The position numbers and the translations under genes are program-made. A stretch of DNA of 37,719 nucleotides. Origin: a virus. Shown in pieces: positions 13,571 to 22,386 of this stretch. The stretch lies in the IMG/VR virus record IMGVR_UViG_3300033148_003075, positions 1 through 37,719 of that record; one strand, 5' to 3'. The notes under the pieces are model-generated. The model searched no databases, was not told the DNA's origin, and saw only the letters and a list, made by a program, of their open reading frames with translations. Position 1 is the first letter of the stretch. Each line of letters begins with the position of its first letter.

Positions 13571-15172
13571 TTATTCACCAAATAAATCACCGAAAAATGA
13601 GCCGATTGTGCCGCCAGTAGTAGATACAATCTTGCCAGTGATTGGGTCAAGATAAGAAGTTAATCCTTTGTCTATTGCCGATTGTTTTGCTTTTTCTCTT
13701 TTAATATCATCAGGGGATTTTGTTATATATTCTGTTTCAGGAGATATTTCGCCAAAAGTTAATACTTCACCAGTTCCCACTCTTATATCCTTACCTGGTT
13801 CTGTGGTCGGTGTCATATTATTTGCTCTGTCGGATAAAGCCGCTCTTTCTTCTTTTGTTAGTGATATTCCATTATTAGTTGCATATTGAGCAGCAGCCAA
13901 TGCCGCATCGGACGGAGAAGCACCATTATTTATAGCGTCTTGCATTATAGTATCAAAGAGCGTTGTATCTCCTTTATCGTCAAACTTACCACTCCACTCG
14001 CCAAAACTCTTCGGAGTTCTGCCTTCCATTACCTCTTGACTGTAATAGAATTGATAGTTTTTCATTTCTGATGTTAAATCATTATCAACCCCCGTATCCT
14101 TATAAGCAGCTCCTAAATCTCTAATAGTTTCACCTGTTTGTTTATTCACCAATAATTGTCTGCCTCCTGCTGTTACTATTTGGGTGTCTATTTCTGCCTC
14201 TTCTGCGAGATACGGCGAAGCCAGTTGTGTTGCCTCTAAAACCGATGTAGCGTTAGAAATCTGGGCTAAAACATCACTTGGGGCTTTACCTGCCAAACTT
14301 AACATAATTGCTTGTATTTGTGCGTCTTCCGCTTTCTGCTCTTCCATTATCTGCTCCTCACGGGCTAACTGGGCTTGTTGTAAGTCCCATTGTTCTTTTT
14401 CGGCTGCGGTTAGGTCTTCGCTAATAAGGTCTAATAGGAATTTTTGGGTTTCTATCTTCTGGCGGATAGCGTCGTATTTAAGGTCTATTGCCCGATTTAC
14501 TGAACTTTGAGCGGCAGACATCTTTCCTTGAACCGCTAAACCTTGTGCTTGTAAAATCCCTATCTCACTCGCTAATGCGTTCTTTTTAATTCTTAACTGG
14601 TCTTGGGCTTTGGCTCGCAGTCCCCTAAAATGCCCCATCAGCATTCCTGGTTGTTCTTTGAGTTCTTGTTCAATTTTATCATAGTCAGATTGTAGGACAT
14701 TGTATTCCGCCATTTTAACGCCTATTTGTCCTTGAATGTCCGCTTGCTGTTGGGCAAACTCTGGAAGACCTGCTTCTTTTTCAGCGGCAAGTTGTTCTGT
14801 TCCCTCGCCTTCAAGCTGCGTTAAAAGCCCTGTAATGTCTTCTGTGGCTTCGGTCTTTTTAAGTCGGGCTTCTTCCTCTTTCTTGCGGGCAGCGTCCATT
14901 TTCGCCTGTTCCTCCGTCCCAGCGATAATAAGCCCCGCTTCCGTGTCGTCAGGTTGGGGTTGTCCTGAAAGGTCAATCGGGATTGTAGTGGTTAAACTTT
15001 CAGGAGTGATAGTGGTCACATTTTCCCAGTAATTATCCGTTCCTCTAACACCGCCTGCTTTAATAAAATCTTCTTCTGTCCCAAAAGTTTCCTCACGGGT
15101 TATTTTGTTCCCAGTAGGAGTTCCCTCAAATATCTCACCTTGTTTTGTTTCTAATTCATAAAATTTGTTCAT
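13571..15172 (-). CDS. Virion-associated coiled-coil protein, 533 aa
   Basis: Residues about 85-300 are long Ala/Glu/Gln-rich helices (EEQAKMDAARKKEEEARLKK), a strong coiled coil. The C-terminus is glycine-rich and ends GGTIGSFFGDLFGE. There is no membrane segment or enzymatic motif. Its place between the propeller-like protein and the 1043-aa protein suggests a tail or ejection component. A tape-measure-like role is possible, but it is short and lacks the usual hydrophobic segments. Confidence 0.6.
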   Translation of the reverse strand: MNKFYELETKQGEIFEGTPTGNKITREETFGTEEDFIKAGGVRGTDNYWENVTTITPESLTTTIPIDLSGQPQPDDTEAGLIIAGTEEQAKMDAARKKEEEARLKKTEATEDITGLLTQLEGEGTEQLAAEKEAGLPEFAQQQADIQGQIGVKMAEYNVLQSDYDKIEQELKEQPGMLMGHFRGLRAKAQDQLRIKKNALASEIGILQAQGLAVQGKMSAAQSSVNRAIDLKYDAIRQKIETQKFLLDLISEDLTAAEKEQWDLQQAQLAREEQIMEEQKAEDAQIQAIMLSLAGKAPSDVLAQISNATSVLEATQLASPYLAEEAEIDTQIVTAGGRQLLVNKQTGETIRDLGAAYKDTGVDNDLTSEMKNYQFYYSQEVMEGRTPKSFGEWSGKFDDKGDTTLFDTIMQDAINNGASPSDAALAAAQYATNNGISLTKEERAALSDRANNMTPTTEPGKDIRVGTGEVLTFGEISPETEYITKSPDDIKREKAKQSAIDKGLTSYLDPITGKIVSTTGGTIGSFFGDLFGE

Positions 15173-15174
15173 AA

Positions 15175-15624
15175 TTATTGTCCTCGATAACTACCTTTTA
15201 ATTTATATTCTATGTAAAGTAAGACCTCTCCTGTGCCTGTTTTTCCACCTGCTGAATATAGGGTCACTGTATCGCCTTTGGCTATGTCTTTTTTTAATAG
15301 GGTTAAATCTTTTGTGTAATAAATTGCTTTTGACGCTTCAGAAGTTCCCGAATAATAATAATCATTATCGCTCTCTTTGCCGACCCTAATCCCTACTCCT
15401 GCGTCTGATGAACTTGCTTCTGTGTAGAGTAGAAAAGCCCTAACAAGTTCCGCTTCCAGTTCCGTGTGAAGACAAACTTCTGTTGTTGCCGAACCTGATA
15501 AATCAACCGAAATTGACTTGGATATAAAACTTGGTTTGGTGGTCAACTGCTCGTAATCAATCTCTTCTACCTTTTTTTCGGTGGGGACTTTGGGATATAC
15601 AATTTTTCCTTTTTTAATATCCAT
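15175..15624 (-). CDS. Beta-rich structural protein, 149 aa
   Basis: MDIKKGKIVYPKVPTEKKVE is followed by an alternating, Ser/Thr-rich sequence typical of a beta-sandwich (ISVDLSGSATTEVCLHTELE). It overlaps the upstream 481-aa gene by one base (TAATG). It is probably a virion or tail accessory protein by position; no family recognised. Confidence 0.6.
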   Translation of the reverse strand: MDIKKGKIVYPKVPTEKKVEEIDYEQLTTKPSFISKSISVDLSGSATTEVCLHTELEAELVRAFLLYTEASSSDAGVGIRVGKESDNDYYYSGTSEASKAIYYTKDLTLLKKDIAKGDTVTLYSAGGKTGTGEVLLYIEYKLKGSYRGQ

Positions 15625-17069
15625 TATTTTAGTGCTTGCTTATATGGTGTTCCAAATACTTCTACTCTTTTAATTTTCACATTTCCAGCGTTGAAGTTAA
15701 ATTTAAGTTGGACATCTTCTACATCAAAAGTGCTGTGTAGGGTTATCCGCCTAACTGCTCCGTGGTCTGCGAAAGATGCTGTCCCAAACACCGTAGGAGC
15801 ATCTCCACTGTCTGAATTTATATCTACTCTCAAACTATCCCCCGAAGCAAGGTCTGTCCCTAAAATAATTTTAATCTGTTCAATTTTCGTCTTTTCTCGT
15901 AATGAAATAAAATTTGTTGTGGCGGATAGACCTGTTGCTCCACCTGTCACCACATCTTGACGATATAATTTACTATCATTTGTTCCAAAGTAAATAGTTC
16001 CTCTTTTTGCTGTAGTGGCAAGTAAGTGAACCCCCTGTGCCGCAGCCCAGCCAGTAAAGGGATTAAAAACGGCTTTGGGGTATCCTGGAAGCGGTGAGCC
16101 GTAAGATGAGATATAGTTAGTCCTTCTCCCCACCAAGAGTTGTGTCCCTTCTAAAACATCGCAGGCGGCGTGTTGTCCGTAAAGGCAGTCCACACCTTCT
16201 ACTACTTTAACTGGCGGAGAGCCATAAGAGAATTTATAAATCCCTCCGCTTGTAATGGCGTAATTCCAACCGCCCATTTTCTTAATTGAAGAAATGTGTG
16301 GCTCTGGAATGAACCACTCTTTTGAATAATAGTCATCAAAAGTATTCCAAAAACAAACCTTGCTCCTACCCATTATTGAAACATCACCCAAGTTTTGAGT
16401 TACCCCTATCACTAAGTTAAAACCATCATCACTAAAACAAAGTATCCTGTAATCCGCTTCTAAACTTGTCATTACATTTTGAGTAAAAACTGGGTTGATA
16501 CCGCCAGATATATCGTGGAGTTCGTTATCATCCCCGACAAAAATCCTTCCGCCGAAAGGATACATCGGGTGATAGACAGAATCGTTTAATTTATTTGCCC
16601 CCGACCAGTCGTTGTCCCAACCCGAACTCGTATCAAAGGGTTTTGTTCCTGTTTCGGTACACATTCCTATTTGAGTAGTCTGGGCGTAAAACAGGTTAGT
16701 ATTGCCATAAATCACCATTCCATTCGCGGGGTTTGTAATCTTATTCGCTCCGCTTCTTTCGTTGGTGATAGTGTTGTCTGATAAATCAACAACATAAAAA
16801 TTACCAGCGTTTCCGAATATATAAAGATAACCTGTGTTGGCAGCGGTTGCTTCTGATACCCAAACCCTTGGGACATCTACGACTACTGCTCCTGTCATAT
16901 CTACGGGTGCTGCGGATGTTTGTAAAAGCCCGAAATCATTACTTGACCTGCGTGGGTTGATTAAAGGCGATACTCCTGTGGCTGAAAAGAAAAGTCCTCT
17001 CAATCCGTGAGATACTTCACTCACTCCGCTTAAAAAATCTTTTGTTGTTAGTTCAAATAGTTTCTTCAT
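15624..17069 (-). CDS. Beta-propeller-like tail protein, 481 aa
   Basis: Repeated blade-like segments such as GYLYIFGNAGNFYVVDLSDN, GGRIFVGDDNELHDISGG and RGTIYFGTNDSKLYRQD, spaced about 60-100 residues apart, suggest a beta-propeller. A C-terminal beta-sandwich (KIEQIKIILGTDLASGD) follows. Proteins of this type occur as stabilisation or hub proteins in podovirus-like tails. It overlaps the upstream 371-aa gene by one base. Confidence 0.6.
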   Translation of the reverse strand: MKKLFELTTKDFLSGVSEVSHGLRGLFFSATGVSPLINPRRSSNDFGLLQTSAAPVDMTGAVVVDVPRVWVSEATAANTGYLYIFGNAGNFYVVDLSDNTITNERSGANKITNPANGMVIYGNTNLFYAQTTQIGMCTETGTKPFDTSSGWDNDWSGANKLNDSVYHPMYPFGGRIFVGDDNELHDISGGINPVFTQNVMTSLEADYRILCFSDDGFNLVIGVTQNLGDVSIMGRSKVCFWNTFDDYYSKEWFIPEPHISSIKKMGGWNYAITSGGIYKFSYGSPPVKVVEGVDCLYGQHAACDVLEGTQLLVGRRTNYISSYGSPLPGYPKAVFNPFTGWAAAQGVHLLATTAKRGTIYFGTNDSKLYRQDVVTGGATGLSATTNFISLREKTKIEQIKIILGTDLASGDSLRVDINSDSGDAPTVFGTASFADHGAVRRITLHSTFDVEDVQLKFNFNAGNVKIKRVEVFGTPYKQALK

Positions 17070-18184
17070 TAGTCCTTTCTAAATATCTGAACATCCGCTG
17101 CTCTTAATGATGTATCTGTTGTTGAATCGGCTTTAGCTTTAATGTCTATTACTTGGTCAACCGAAGTATCAATATGTAATTCTGTTGATGTTGAAAGATA
17201 TGTTTGGTCGCCCGTAGAACCATATTCGTGCCATATATTCATAACTGCCCATTGTAGATTTTCACTTCCTCTATTATAAATATTTACTGTTCCGTGCCAA
17301 TATCTATTTTCCTGAGAACCTGTTTTTATATGAGTTGTTGTCGCAATCGTTTCTCCGCCAAACAAAGCACTAATATAATGCGTATCGTTTGTAAAACTTA
17401 ATCCACTCATAGTTAATCTTACTAATCCATTTGCCCCCATATCTCCACCCTTAATAGTAAAACTTCCAATAGTTGCCTCAGCACCTGTTGATGTTGCTGT
17501 TGTGTTATCAACAAGATAAGATGTCATTATTTCGTGGGAGTGCCAATAATCCGCAAGAGATGTTTTGCCGAAAGTTAGGGCAGTAAATGCTGTTCCTGTT
17601 GCGGTCGCTCCTAACCCTGAAATAGTCACTCCGTCAATGTTAAGTCCTCCACCAAACGAAGAAGACGCTGTGATATAAATTCCAAGAGTTGATGTAGTAA
17701 CCATAGCGTCCGTTCCGCTATTATATTCCCAAGCAGACGAACCACCAACTTCCGACTGCCAAGTCACAGCACCCGAGCCGTCTGTTTTTAATATCTGATT
17801 AGCGTTTCCGTCTGTGTTAGGCAGATAATAAGCCCCTATTGTTAAACTATCCGAAATATAAAGAAATGTTGTAGAAGCATTACCAATAACATTCAAATCG
17901 TCTGAAATTTTTAATTTTCCAATCGTTGAAGAAGAAGTATCGCCGAGTATCAGCCCAAATGTCGGGCTTGATGAAGTATAGAGATAGTCAGACCCAGCCG
18001 ACCAGTGAATAGCGTTGTTGAGAGAAGCCAAATCAGCGTTATAAATCGCTGGCAAATCAGAAACTTGGTCAGTTGTTAAAAGAGTGGTAATAGTCGCCCC
18101 GAAATGGTCTTCTTGGATAGCGATAACTCCAAGAACCAATCCGACTGTTAATGTGATAATACTTAAATATGTTATTAGTTTCAT
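17069..18184 (-). CDS. Fibre-like protein, 371 aa, N-terminal membrane anchor
   Basis: Residues 4-22 are hydrophobic (LITYLSIITLTVGLVLGVI), a signal or anchor. Residues about 122-185 (GNANQILKTDGSGAVTWQ, SAWEYNSGTDAMV) are clearly homologous to residues 85-150 of the 837-aa fibre. The C-terminus is a beta-rich domain ending ADVQIFRKD. It may be a second adhesin built from the same cassette. The start overlaps the stop of the 63-aa gene (ATGA). Confidence 0.65.
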   Translation of the reverse strand: MKLITYLSIITLTVGLVLGVIAIQEDHFGATITTLLTTDQVSDLPAIYNADLASLNNAIHWSAGSDYLYTSSSPTFGLILGDTSSSTIGKLKISDDLNVIGNASTTFLYISDSLTIGAYYLPNTDGNANQILKTDGSGAVTWQSEVGGSSAWEYNSGTDAMVTTSTLGIYITASSSFGGGLNIDGVTISGLGATATGTAFTALTFGKTSLADYWHSHEIMTSYLVDNTTATSTGAEATIGSFTIKGGDMGANGLVRLTMSGLSFTNDTHYISALFGGETIATTTHIKTGSQENRYWHGTVNIYNRGSENLQWAVMNIWHEYGSTGDQTYLSTSTELHIDTSVDQVIDIKAKADSTTDTSLRAADVQIFRKD

Positions 18185-18372
18185 TGTTTTCCTTGATTAG
18201 TCCATTCCAACACTTTTTCTAATTCTTCAAATGTTTCCGTAGTGTCTTCAAAAGTTTTAGGGGCTTCTTTCCAAGTCAAACCAGACCCGCTTTTATGTGG
18301 AGTGTCAAAATCAGTGCCTTCAACTTTTGTGGCGTTAGTGACTGTGGTTATGTTTTTTGTTGCGTTTGTCAT
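18181..18372 (-). CDS. Small Thr-rich protein, 63 aa
   Basis: MTNATKNITTVTNATKVEGT, then a Trp-containing C-terminus (KVLEWTNQGKQ). The near-repeat TNATK-x(4-5)-TNATK is visible. Both ends overlap neighbouring genes by 4 nt. It is probably a virion accessory such as a linker. No family recognised. Confidence 0.6.
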   Translation of the reverse strand: MTNATKNITTVTNATKVEGTDFDTPHKSGSGLTWKEAPKTFEDTTETFEELEKVLEWTNQGKQ

Positions 18373-19091
18373 CTCGGATATATTTTTTTACCTTTAAGGA
18401 CTTTTTTCTCATCATTATCTCTTTTGGCGAGATAACCTTTGATAAGTTCTTCGTCCCTTTCAATTATTCTCGCTATATCTCCTCTCGCTGGCATATTATT
18501 TTCAATTAAATAAGGCAACGACATCATACGGGCGATGTATGGGTGGAAGATTGAGGGTATTCCACATTCAGTTGATAAATCATCTGAACTATCTAAATCA
18601 GTTTCTGTAATTTTAACTACATTTCTTTTGAAGACAACTTTTAGTCCTGCGGTTGAAGCGTAGTTTGGAATTGGGTCAAGCAGGATTGAATGGGCGAACT
18701 TCTGATAACGAACAGGCGAACCAGTATTAGTTGAGGGAAGCGTCCAAATGTATTCAGCGTCTTTATCTTTCATATCAACTGGGTCAAGTTCAATCCAATC
18801 GCCAACGGAGTTTTTAGCAAGGACTTTCTCAACAACCAAAATCTCATCAGCGAACTCATAGTCCTGTTGTCCTGAAACAATGTCTGCTGTTCCGATAGGT
18901 AGGTCGCCTTTATTGAGGTCGTCAAAAGTCCAAGTTCCATCGTTTATCAAGGCAATAGAACAAAACCTATCCAAAGCACCGTTGTATCTGGCTATTTTAG
19001 ATAAAATAGGATAGTTATTATCATCTGTCCCGCAAATGCGGTCAGCTTCTTGAAATATTGCATCTTTTAATGTGTGGTCGCTAATTATCAT
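18369..19091 (-). CDS. Head-tail adaptor-like protein, 240 aa
   Basis: The pattern is an N-terminal helix, a central beta domain (FADEILVVEKVLAKNSVGDW, then VRYQKFAHSILLDPIPN) and a C-terminal helical tail rich in charges. It resembles phage adaptor proteins that bind the portal in podovirus-like particles. The position fits: after capsid and before the tail proteins. The sequence evidence alone is modest. Confidence 0.5.
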   Translation of the reverse strand: MIISDHTLKDAIFQEADRICGTDDNNYPILSKIARYNGALDRFCSIALINDGTWTFDDLNKGDLPIGTADIVSGQQDYEFADEILVVEKVLAKNSVGDWIELDPVDMKDKDAEYIWTLPSTNTGSPVRYQKFAHSILLDPIPNYASTAGLKVVFKRNVVKITETDLDSSDDLSTECGIPSIFHPYIARMMSLPYLIENNMPARGDIARIIERDEELIKGYLAKRDNDEKKVLKGKKIYPR

Positions 19092-19103
19092 ATATTTCCT
19101 TTC

Positions 19104-19898
19104 TTAAAAATCCATTTCCCCAATGTGATTTATTGAAATTCTTGGTTCTATCCAACACTCTAATCCCGCCTCGTTGACCTTTTTGCTGAAATAAATATCT
19201 TGGCTCATAAGCATTTTGCCTTTCTTGTCATATTCAAAGAAGAAATACGGTTTCTCTATTTTGTCAAATACACTCATTTTAATAAGGGTGCAGCCAGTCG
19301 GAACTCCATAAACCTTTGTCGGTTTGTCAAGGAAAATATCATAATCCATCATATAAAGCTCCCCGTTTGGTTTTTTGTCATAAACAAGCGGTTGTCTTGG
19401 CAAAGCCCTGCCTGAATATGGAGCAGCCACAACATCTTTATCCAGTTTAAGCAGTTTTTCTAATGTGTCTGGCTCAAAGACCATATCGTGTTCGATTAGA
19501 AATAAATGGGACGCTTTTTTCTCTCTCGCCATTTCAACTAACTTGTTCTGGTTTTCGTGGACAAACACTCCGCTCATAAACCCGAAATCTGTGTGATGTT
19601 TGAGCAAGGTCATCACAACAGAGTCCATTGTCCTGATATGGATTGTCTTGTAGCAAGGGATACCGATGAATACGAATGGTTTGTCTGACGGAGTTTCTTC
19701 AGGCTCTTCCTGTATCGGTTCTTCTTTCAATGGTTTCTGTTCTTCCTCTTCTTTAACCTTTGCTCTTTTCGCCTCAATCTCTTTTCTTATTTTTTCTATT
19801 TGAGCGGGCGAAGCGGGTTTGGTTTTTGGTCTTTCGCTTCTTTTCATTAACTCATCAGTAGCACTGCCAAGATTATAAATTTTAGGATAATAAGCCAT
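19104..19898 (-). CDS. GT-A-type glycosyltransferase-like protein, 264 aa
   Basis: The N-terminal 75 residues are a Lys/Glu-rich disordered or coiled region. Then FVFIGIPCYKTIHIRTMDSV starts a Rossmann-like GT-A fold. SHLFLIEHDMVFEPDTLEKL carries an acidic metal-binding site like DxD, and SQDIYFSKKVNEAG followed by INHIG resembles the acceptor-side Asp and final His of family 2 enzymes. It could glycosylate a virion or host-surface component. The gene starts 2 nt after the tRNA-Thr 3' end. Confidence 0.7.
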   Translation of the reverse strand: MAYYPKIYNLGSATDELMKRSERPKTKPASPAQIEKIRKEIEAKRAKVKEEEEQKPLKEEPIQEEPEETPSDKPFVFIGIPCYKTIHIRTMDSVVMTLLKHHTDFGFMSGVFVHENQNKLVEMAREKKASHLFLIEHDMVFEPDTLEKLLKLDKDVVAAPYSGRALPRQPLVYDKKPNGELYMMDYDIFLDKPTKVYGVPTGCTLIKMSVFDKIEKPYFFFEYDKKGKMLMSQDIYFSKKVNEAGLECWIEPRISINHIGEMDF

Positions 19899-19899
19899 G

Positions 19900-19970
19900 A
19901 GCCGATTGATGGAATTGAACCACCTCCTCCAGCTTACAAAGCTGGCGAGCTACCGTAGCTCCTAATCGGC
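19900..19970 (-). tRNA. tRNA-Thr (anticodon UGU)
   Basis: A 71-nt cloverleaf: acceptor GCCGATT/AATCGGC (7 bp), D-arm GAGC/GCTC with loop TACGGTA, anticodon arm CCAGC-TTTGTAA-GCTGG giving TGT, 4-nt variable loop, T-arm GGTGG-TTCAATT-CCATC (one G-U), discriminator U. CCA is not encoded. Position 8 is A instead of the usual U. It lies between the capsid gene and the glycosyltransferase gene, in the same direction, so it must be cut out of the structural mRNA. Confidence 0.92.
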
Positions 19971-19973
19971 TTA

Positions 19974-19995
19974 CTCTACCCAAAAGAGGGTAGAG
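19974..19995 (-). other. Hairpin between capsid gene and tRNA
   Basis: CTCTACCC/GGGTAGAG, 8 perfect pairs with a 6-nt loop, starting 7 nt after the capsid stop codon and ending 3 nt before the tRNA 5' end on the minus strand. There is no T-run, so it is more likely an RNA-processing or mRNA 3'-end stabilising hairpin than a terminator. Confidence 0.55.
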
Positions 19996-20002
19996 AACGA
20001 AA

Positions 20003-21745
20003 TTACGCTACTGTAATATCGTAGAGAACCGCTTCGTGATTGTGCCAACTGGCAAATTCCCAATCCATACGGCTAACAACACCTGTGCCTGATAAAGGAC
20101 CGTCCGCTGTGGCTGGTTCTTTATCAATTACAATCTGTCCGTTAGTCGCTGTGAGAATACCCAAGTGGAACAGGTTTCTAATTCCGCCAAACAAGTGTCC
20201 TGAAGCGTGGCTGTTGGAAACATAATGGTACATACCCATAAAGTAGTATCCATCATCTCCTACGCCATCTTTCAGGGCTTTGTCAGCAAGAACGAAGCCA
20301 TTCAAATTTGTTACTCCTCATAATGAGGGGGAAAACCGCTTCGGATTTTCCTCTCCGCCTTCTAACTTAATTAAGTATTTTTGAACCTTTATGCATATTT
20401 TCTTTTGCCCAGAGTGGTTGTAAATTTGTATAATGAAATGCTTTTTTCTGTTCTTCCGCTTTTGTTAAGTCAAAACTGGATAATGGTATTATGTGGTCTA
20501 TATGCCAACCATAAAACCCATAATTATCCCAAGTCATTCCGTCTTGAAACTGCTTTTCAAGATACACTTTTAATTCTTTAATCGTAATTCCAATCAATTT
20601 TTCTGTTCTGTCAGATTTATATCCGTGTTTTAGTGCGTCATACACTCTGGCTCTAACAACTGAAGCAAGTTTCTCATAAGGTCTTTTTCTTCTCTGTTGA
20701 TATATTTTTTTAGCATTCTTTCTGTGCCACTCTCTCATTCGTTCTCGGTGATACTTCCTAAACTTGTCTGTATTTCTGTATTCTCTCATATAGGCATTCT
20801 GATAATCCCTATACTTTTTATACTTTTCTGGGTCTTGCTTCATTTTCTCATAAGCCTTTTTTGATTGAGCTATTGCCTTTTTCGGATTTTCAGCATATTT
20901 TCTGCGTTTATATTCACGGTCATATTTTCTAATTTTCTCTTGTTTATTCATACTCTAATTATATATGAGTAAACTTCTCCAGTCAATACTTTAATTAAGT
21001 TTTTAATGTACAATTATAGCGAAGTTCAGACTGTCGCTTCTCCTTTTCGGGAGTCTCTCCACTCAGTCGTTCAGCGTCCCGTTGCCAAAATCGGCAATGG
21101 GTTCGCCCCTGTTATCCGTTGTATTCGGATGTCCAAGTCAATAAGGAAAGATTTAATCAGACCAATAGTTCTTTTACAAGCCTGACAGAATTGCTCAAGC
21201 AATTCCAAGTCAGCATACCTCCAAACAATAAACGCTCCGTGCTGTTTCATTAAATTCTTACCATTCGCTTCTCCGATTTCCCTCTTAACGCCCCTGATGA
21301 TGTCGTCAATGTTGGAGGCGGAAACTGTGATGTTTCCTGCTGCTCCGCCAATCTGACTGTTATCAAAGTCAGTCCACATAGCGTGGTTGGCTAACATATC
21401 AGTTTCGTAGTATTCATTGATTAACTGACCTTGTAAGTCAGCAATTTCCATTTGACTGGCATATGGGGTTTGGGCTTCGTCAGCCCTGTCAATGAACATT
21501 GGGATAATTTGGGATTGGTTAATGGTAATGCTGTCGGTGGTGACTGCCTGTGTTTGGTGGGTATAAGCCGTTCCTCTGGTGTGGGACTGCAAAGAAGGAG
21601 TTGTTGAACGATATGGGTTGTAGAACACCCTTGAATTGGTGTATTGAACCCTGCAAATTTCCTTCCAGCAAGTCGGATAATCAAGCCGCTCCTGAAGTTT
21701 TACACTCCACTCTTCAGGATATAAAAATGTATTCGCAACTGTAAT
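20003..21745 (-). CDS. Major capsid protein split by a group I intron
   Basis: Proposed join: exon 1 21745-21179, exon 2 20302-20003, about 288 aa. The reading frame passes through LYPEEWSVKLQERLDYP, TRGTAYTHQT, MFIDRADEAQ and EQFCQA, then after splicing NGFVLADKALKDGV, HYVSNSHASGHLFGGIRNL and GTGVVSRMDWEF, a series I recognise as an HK97-fold capsid protein. No ATG, GTG or in-frame usable TTG lies upstream of a GTG at 21628, yet the conserved sequence clearly extends to about 21745. I place the start provisionally at ATT 21745. An in-frame TTG at 21778 is followed by TAG at 21764-21766. Confidence 0.85.
20367..20951 (-). CDS. Intron-encoded HNH homing endonuclease, 194 aa
   Basis: A very basic, helical N-terminus (DREYKRRKYAENPKKAIA and similar RExY repeats to about residue 90) is followed by KLIGITIKELKVYLEKQF, then the HNH domain WHIDHIIPLSSFDL ... 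YTNLQPLWAKENMHKGSK. This is the usual layout of phage intron HNH enzymes. It has its own promoter (20958-20986), and the ATG lies 6 bp after the -10 box, so its mRNA would be leaderless. Confidence 0.9.
   Translation of the reverse strand: MNKQEKIRKYDREYKRRKYAENPKKAIAQSKKAYEKMKQDPEKYKKYRDYQNAYMREYRNTDKFRKYHRERMREWHRKNAKKIYQQRRKRPYEKLASVVRARVYDALKHGYKSDRTEKLIGITIKELKVYLEKQFQDGMTWDNYGFYGWHIDHIIPLSSFDLTKAEEQKKAFHYTNLQPLWAKENMHKGSKILN
20958..20986 (-). promoter_or_regulatory. Promoter for the capsid-intron HNH gene
   Basis: -35 TTGACT (20981-20986), 17-bp spacer, -10 TATAAT (20958-20963), then TAGAGT and the ATG of the HNH gene. The start would fall on or next to the ATG. It lets the endonuclease be expressed independently of late transcription. 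Confidence 0.75.
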
Positions 21746-21750
21746 AGTGA

Positions 21751-21778
21751 TTGATAGGTTTATCTATTCGCCTATCAA
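21751..21778 (-). other. Hairpin at the capsid start region
   Basis: TTGATAGG/CCTATCAA, 8 perfect pairs around a 12-nt loop. It overlaps the only in-frame TTG (21778) and the in-frame TAG (21764-21766), and ends 5 nt before ATT 21745. It may control initiation of the capsid protein or shield an unusual start. Confidence 0.6.
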
Positions 21779-21801
21779 TGAGTTATCTTTTGGCTACCGA
21801 C

Positions 21802-22386
21802 CTATTGAATTACAGGTTGTTCGGCATATTTAGACCCATCAGTGGCTCGTTTCTGTCTGGTGTTGACAACATCTCTGCGAAGCTTCTGATTTTCGGGCGT
21901 ATTAGGAGGCAATTCTCCTTTTTTAACCCAATAATCAACTGACGCTTTCGCTGACGCTCCAGCCCCTCTTTTTCTTCCTGTTGGGACTGCGTCTTCGGAT
22001 GCTTTGTCAGCCACTAATTTGTCCATTTCCTCCTTGACATATTTATAGCCAAGTATTTCCTTTAATTCTTTTCCAGTGGATTGGACTTCTTTAAGCAGAT
22101 AATCGTGGCATTCTTCTGACACTTTCTTTGCTTCAAGATAAGCTAATTCACCGTAGCCAAAACTATCCTTTGTTTTAGAAGTAGGATTTACTTCCTTTTT
22201 TTTAGGAGTTTTTTTAGCCGCTTTTTCGGCTTTCTCCGCTCTTATTTTTTGATTTTGAGCAACTTCCAACGCTTTAATGGTCGCCTCTCGGCTTGCGTAA
22301 AGTTTTGGAAATTTCTCTTTATCAGTTGAGGTAAGAGCGTCCTCTGCAAGTTTTAAAGCGTCTTGCCCGCTAATGTTTTTATCCAT
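21802..22386 (-). CDS. Probable scaffolding or head accessory protein, 194 aa
   Basis: Lys/Glu/Ala-rich and mainly helical, with a basic middle (KAEKAAKKTPKKKEVNP) and a second basic patch (GRKRGAGASAKASVDYW). There is no enzymatic motif. The position immediately before the capsid gene is the usual place of a scaffold, but the many basic residues and Pro-containing tail could also suit a head decoration or DNA-contact protein. Confidence 0.5.
   Translation of the reverse strand: MDKNISGQDALKLAEDALTSTDKEKFPKLYASREATIKALEVAQNQKIRAEKAEKAAKKTPKKKEVNPTSKTKDSFGYGELAYLEAKKVSEECHDYLLKEVQSTGKELKEILGYKYVKEEMDKLVADKASEDAVPTGRKRGAGASAKASVDYWVKKGELPPNTPENQKLRRDVVNTRQKRATDGSKYAEQPVIQ

Larger units (their letters stand above)
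20303..21178 (-). other. Group I intron C (876 nt) in the capsid gene
   Basis: The 5' exon end CAGGCT pairs with GGTCTG 15 nt into the intron (six pairs including one internal G-U, with U-G at the splice site after 21179). P7 strands: GGAGAGACTC (21051-21060) and GCGACAGTCTGAACTTC (21021-21037), with a short CTCC/GGAG P8 between. The intron ends AAATTTG (G at 20303) and the exon resumes AATGGCTTC. Splicing yields FCQA-NGFVLADKAL, the expected capsid sequence. The HNH gene is downstream of the core, in the P9 region. Confidence 0.82.

Noticed and set aside
14736-15032. Plus-strand Ser/Cys-rich frame
   Set aside because: Mirror of the Ala/Glu-rich coiled-coil gene on the other strand.
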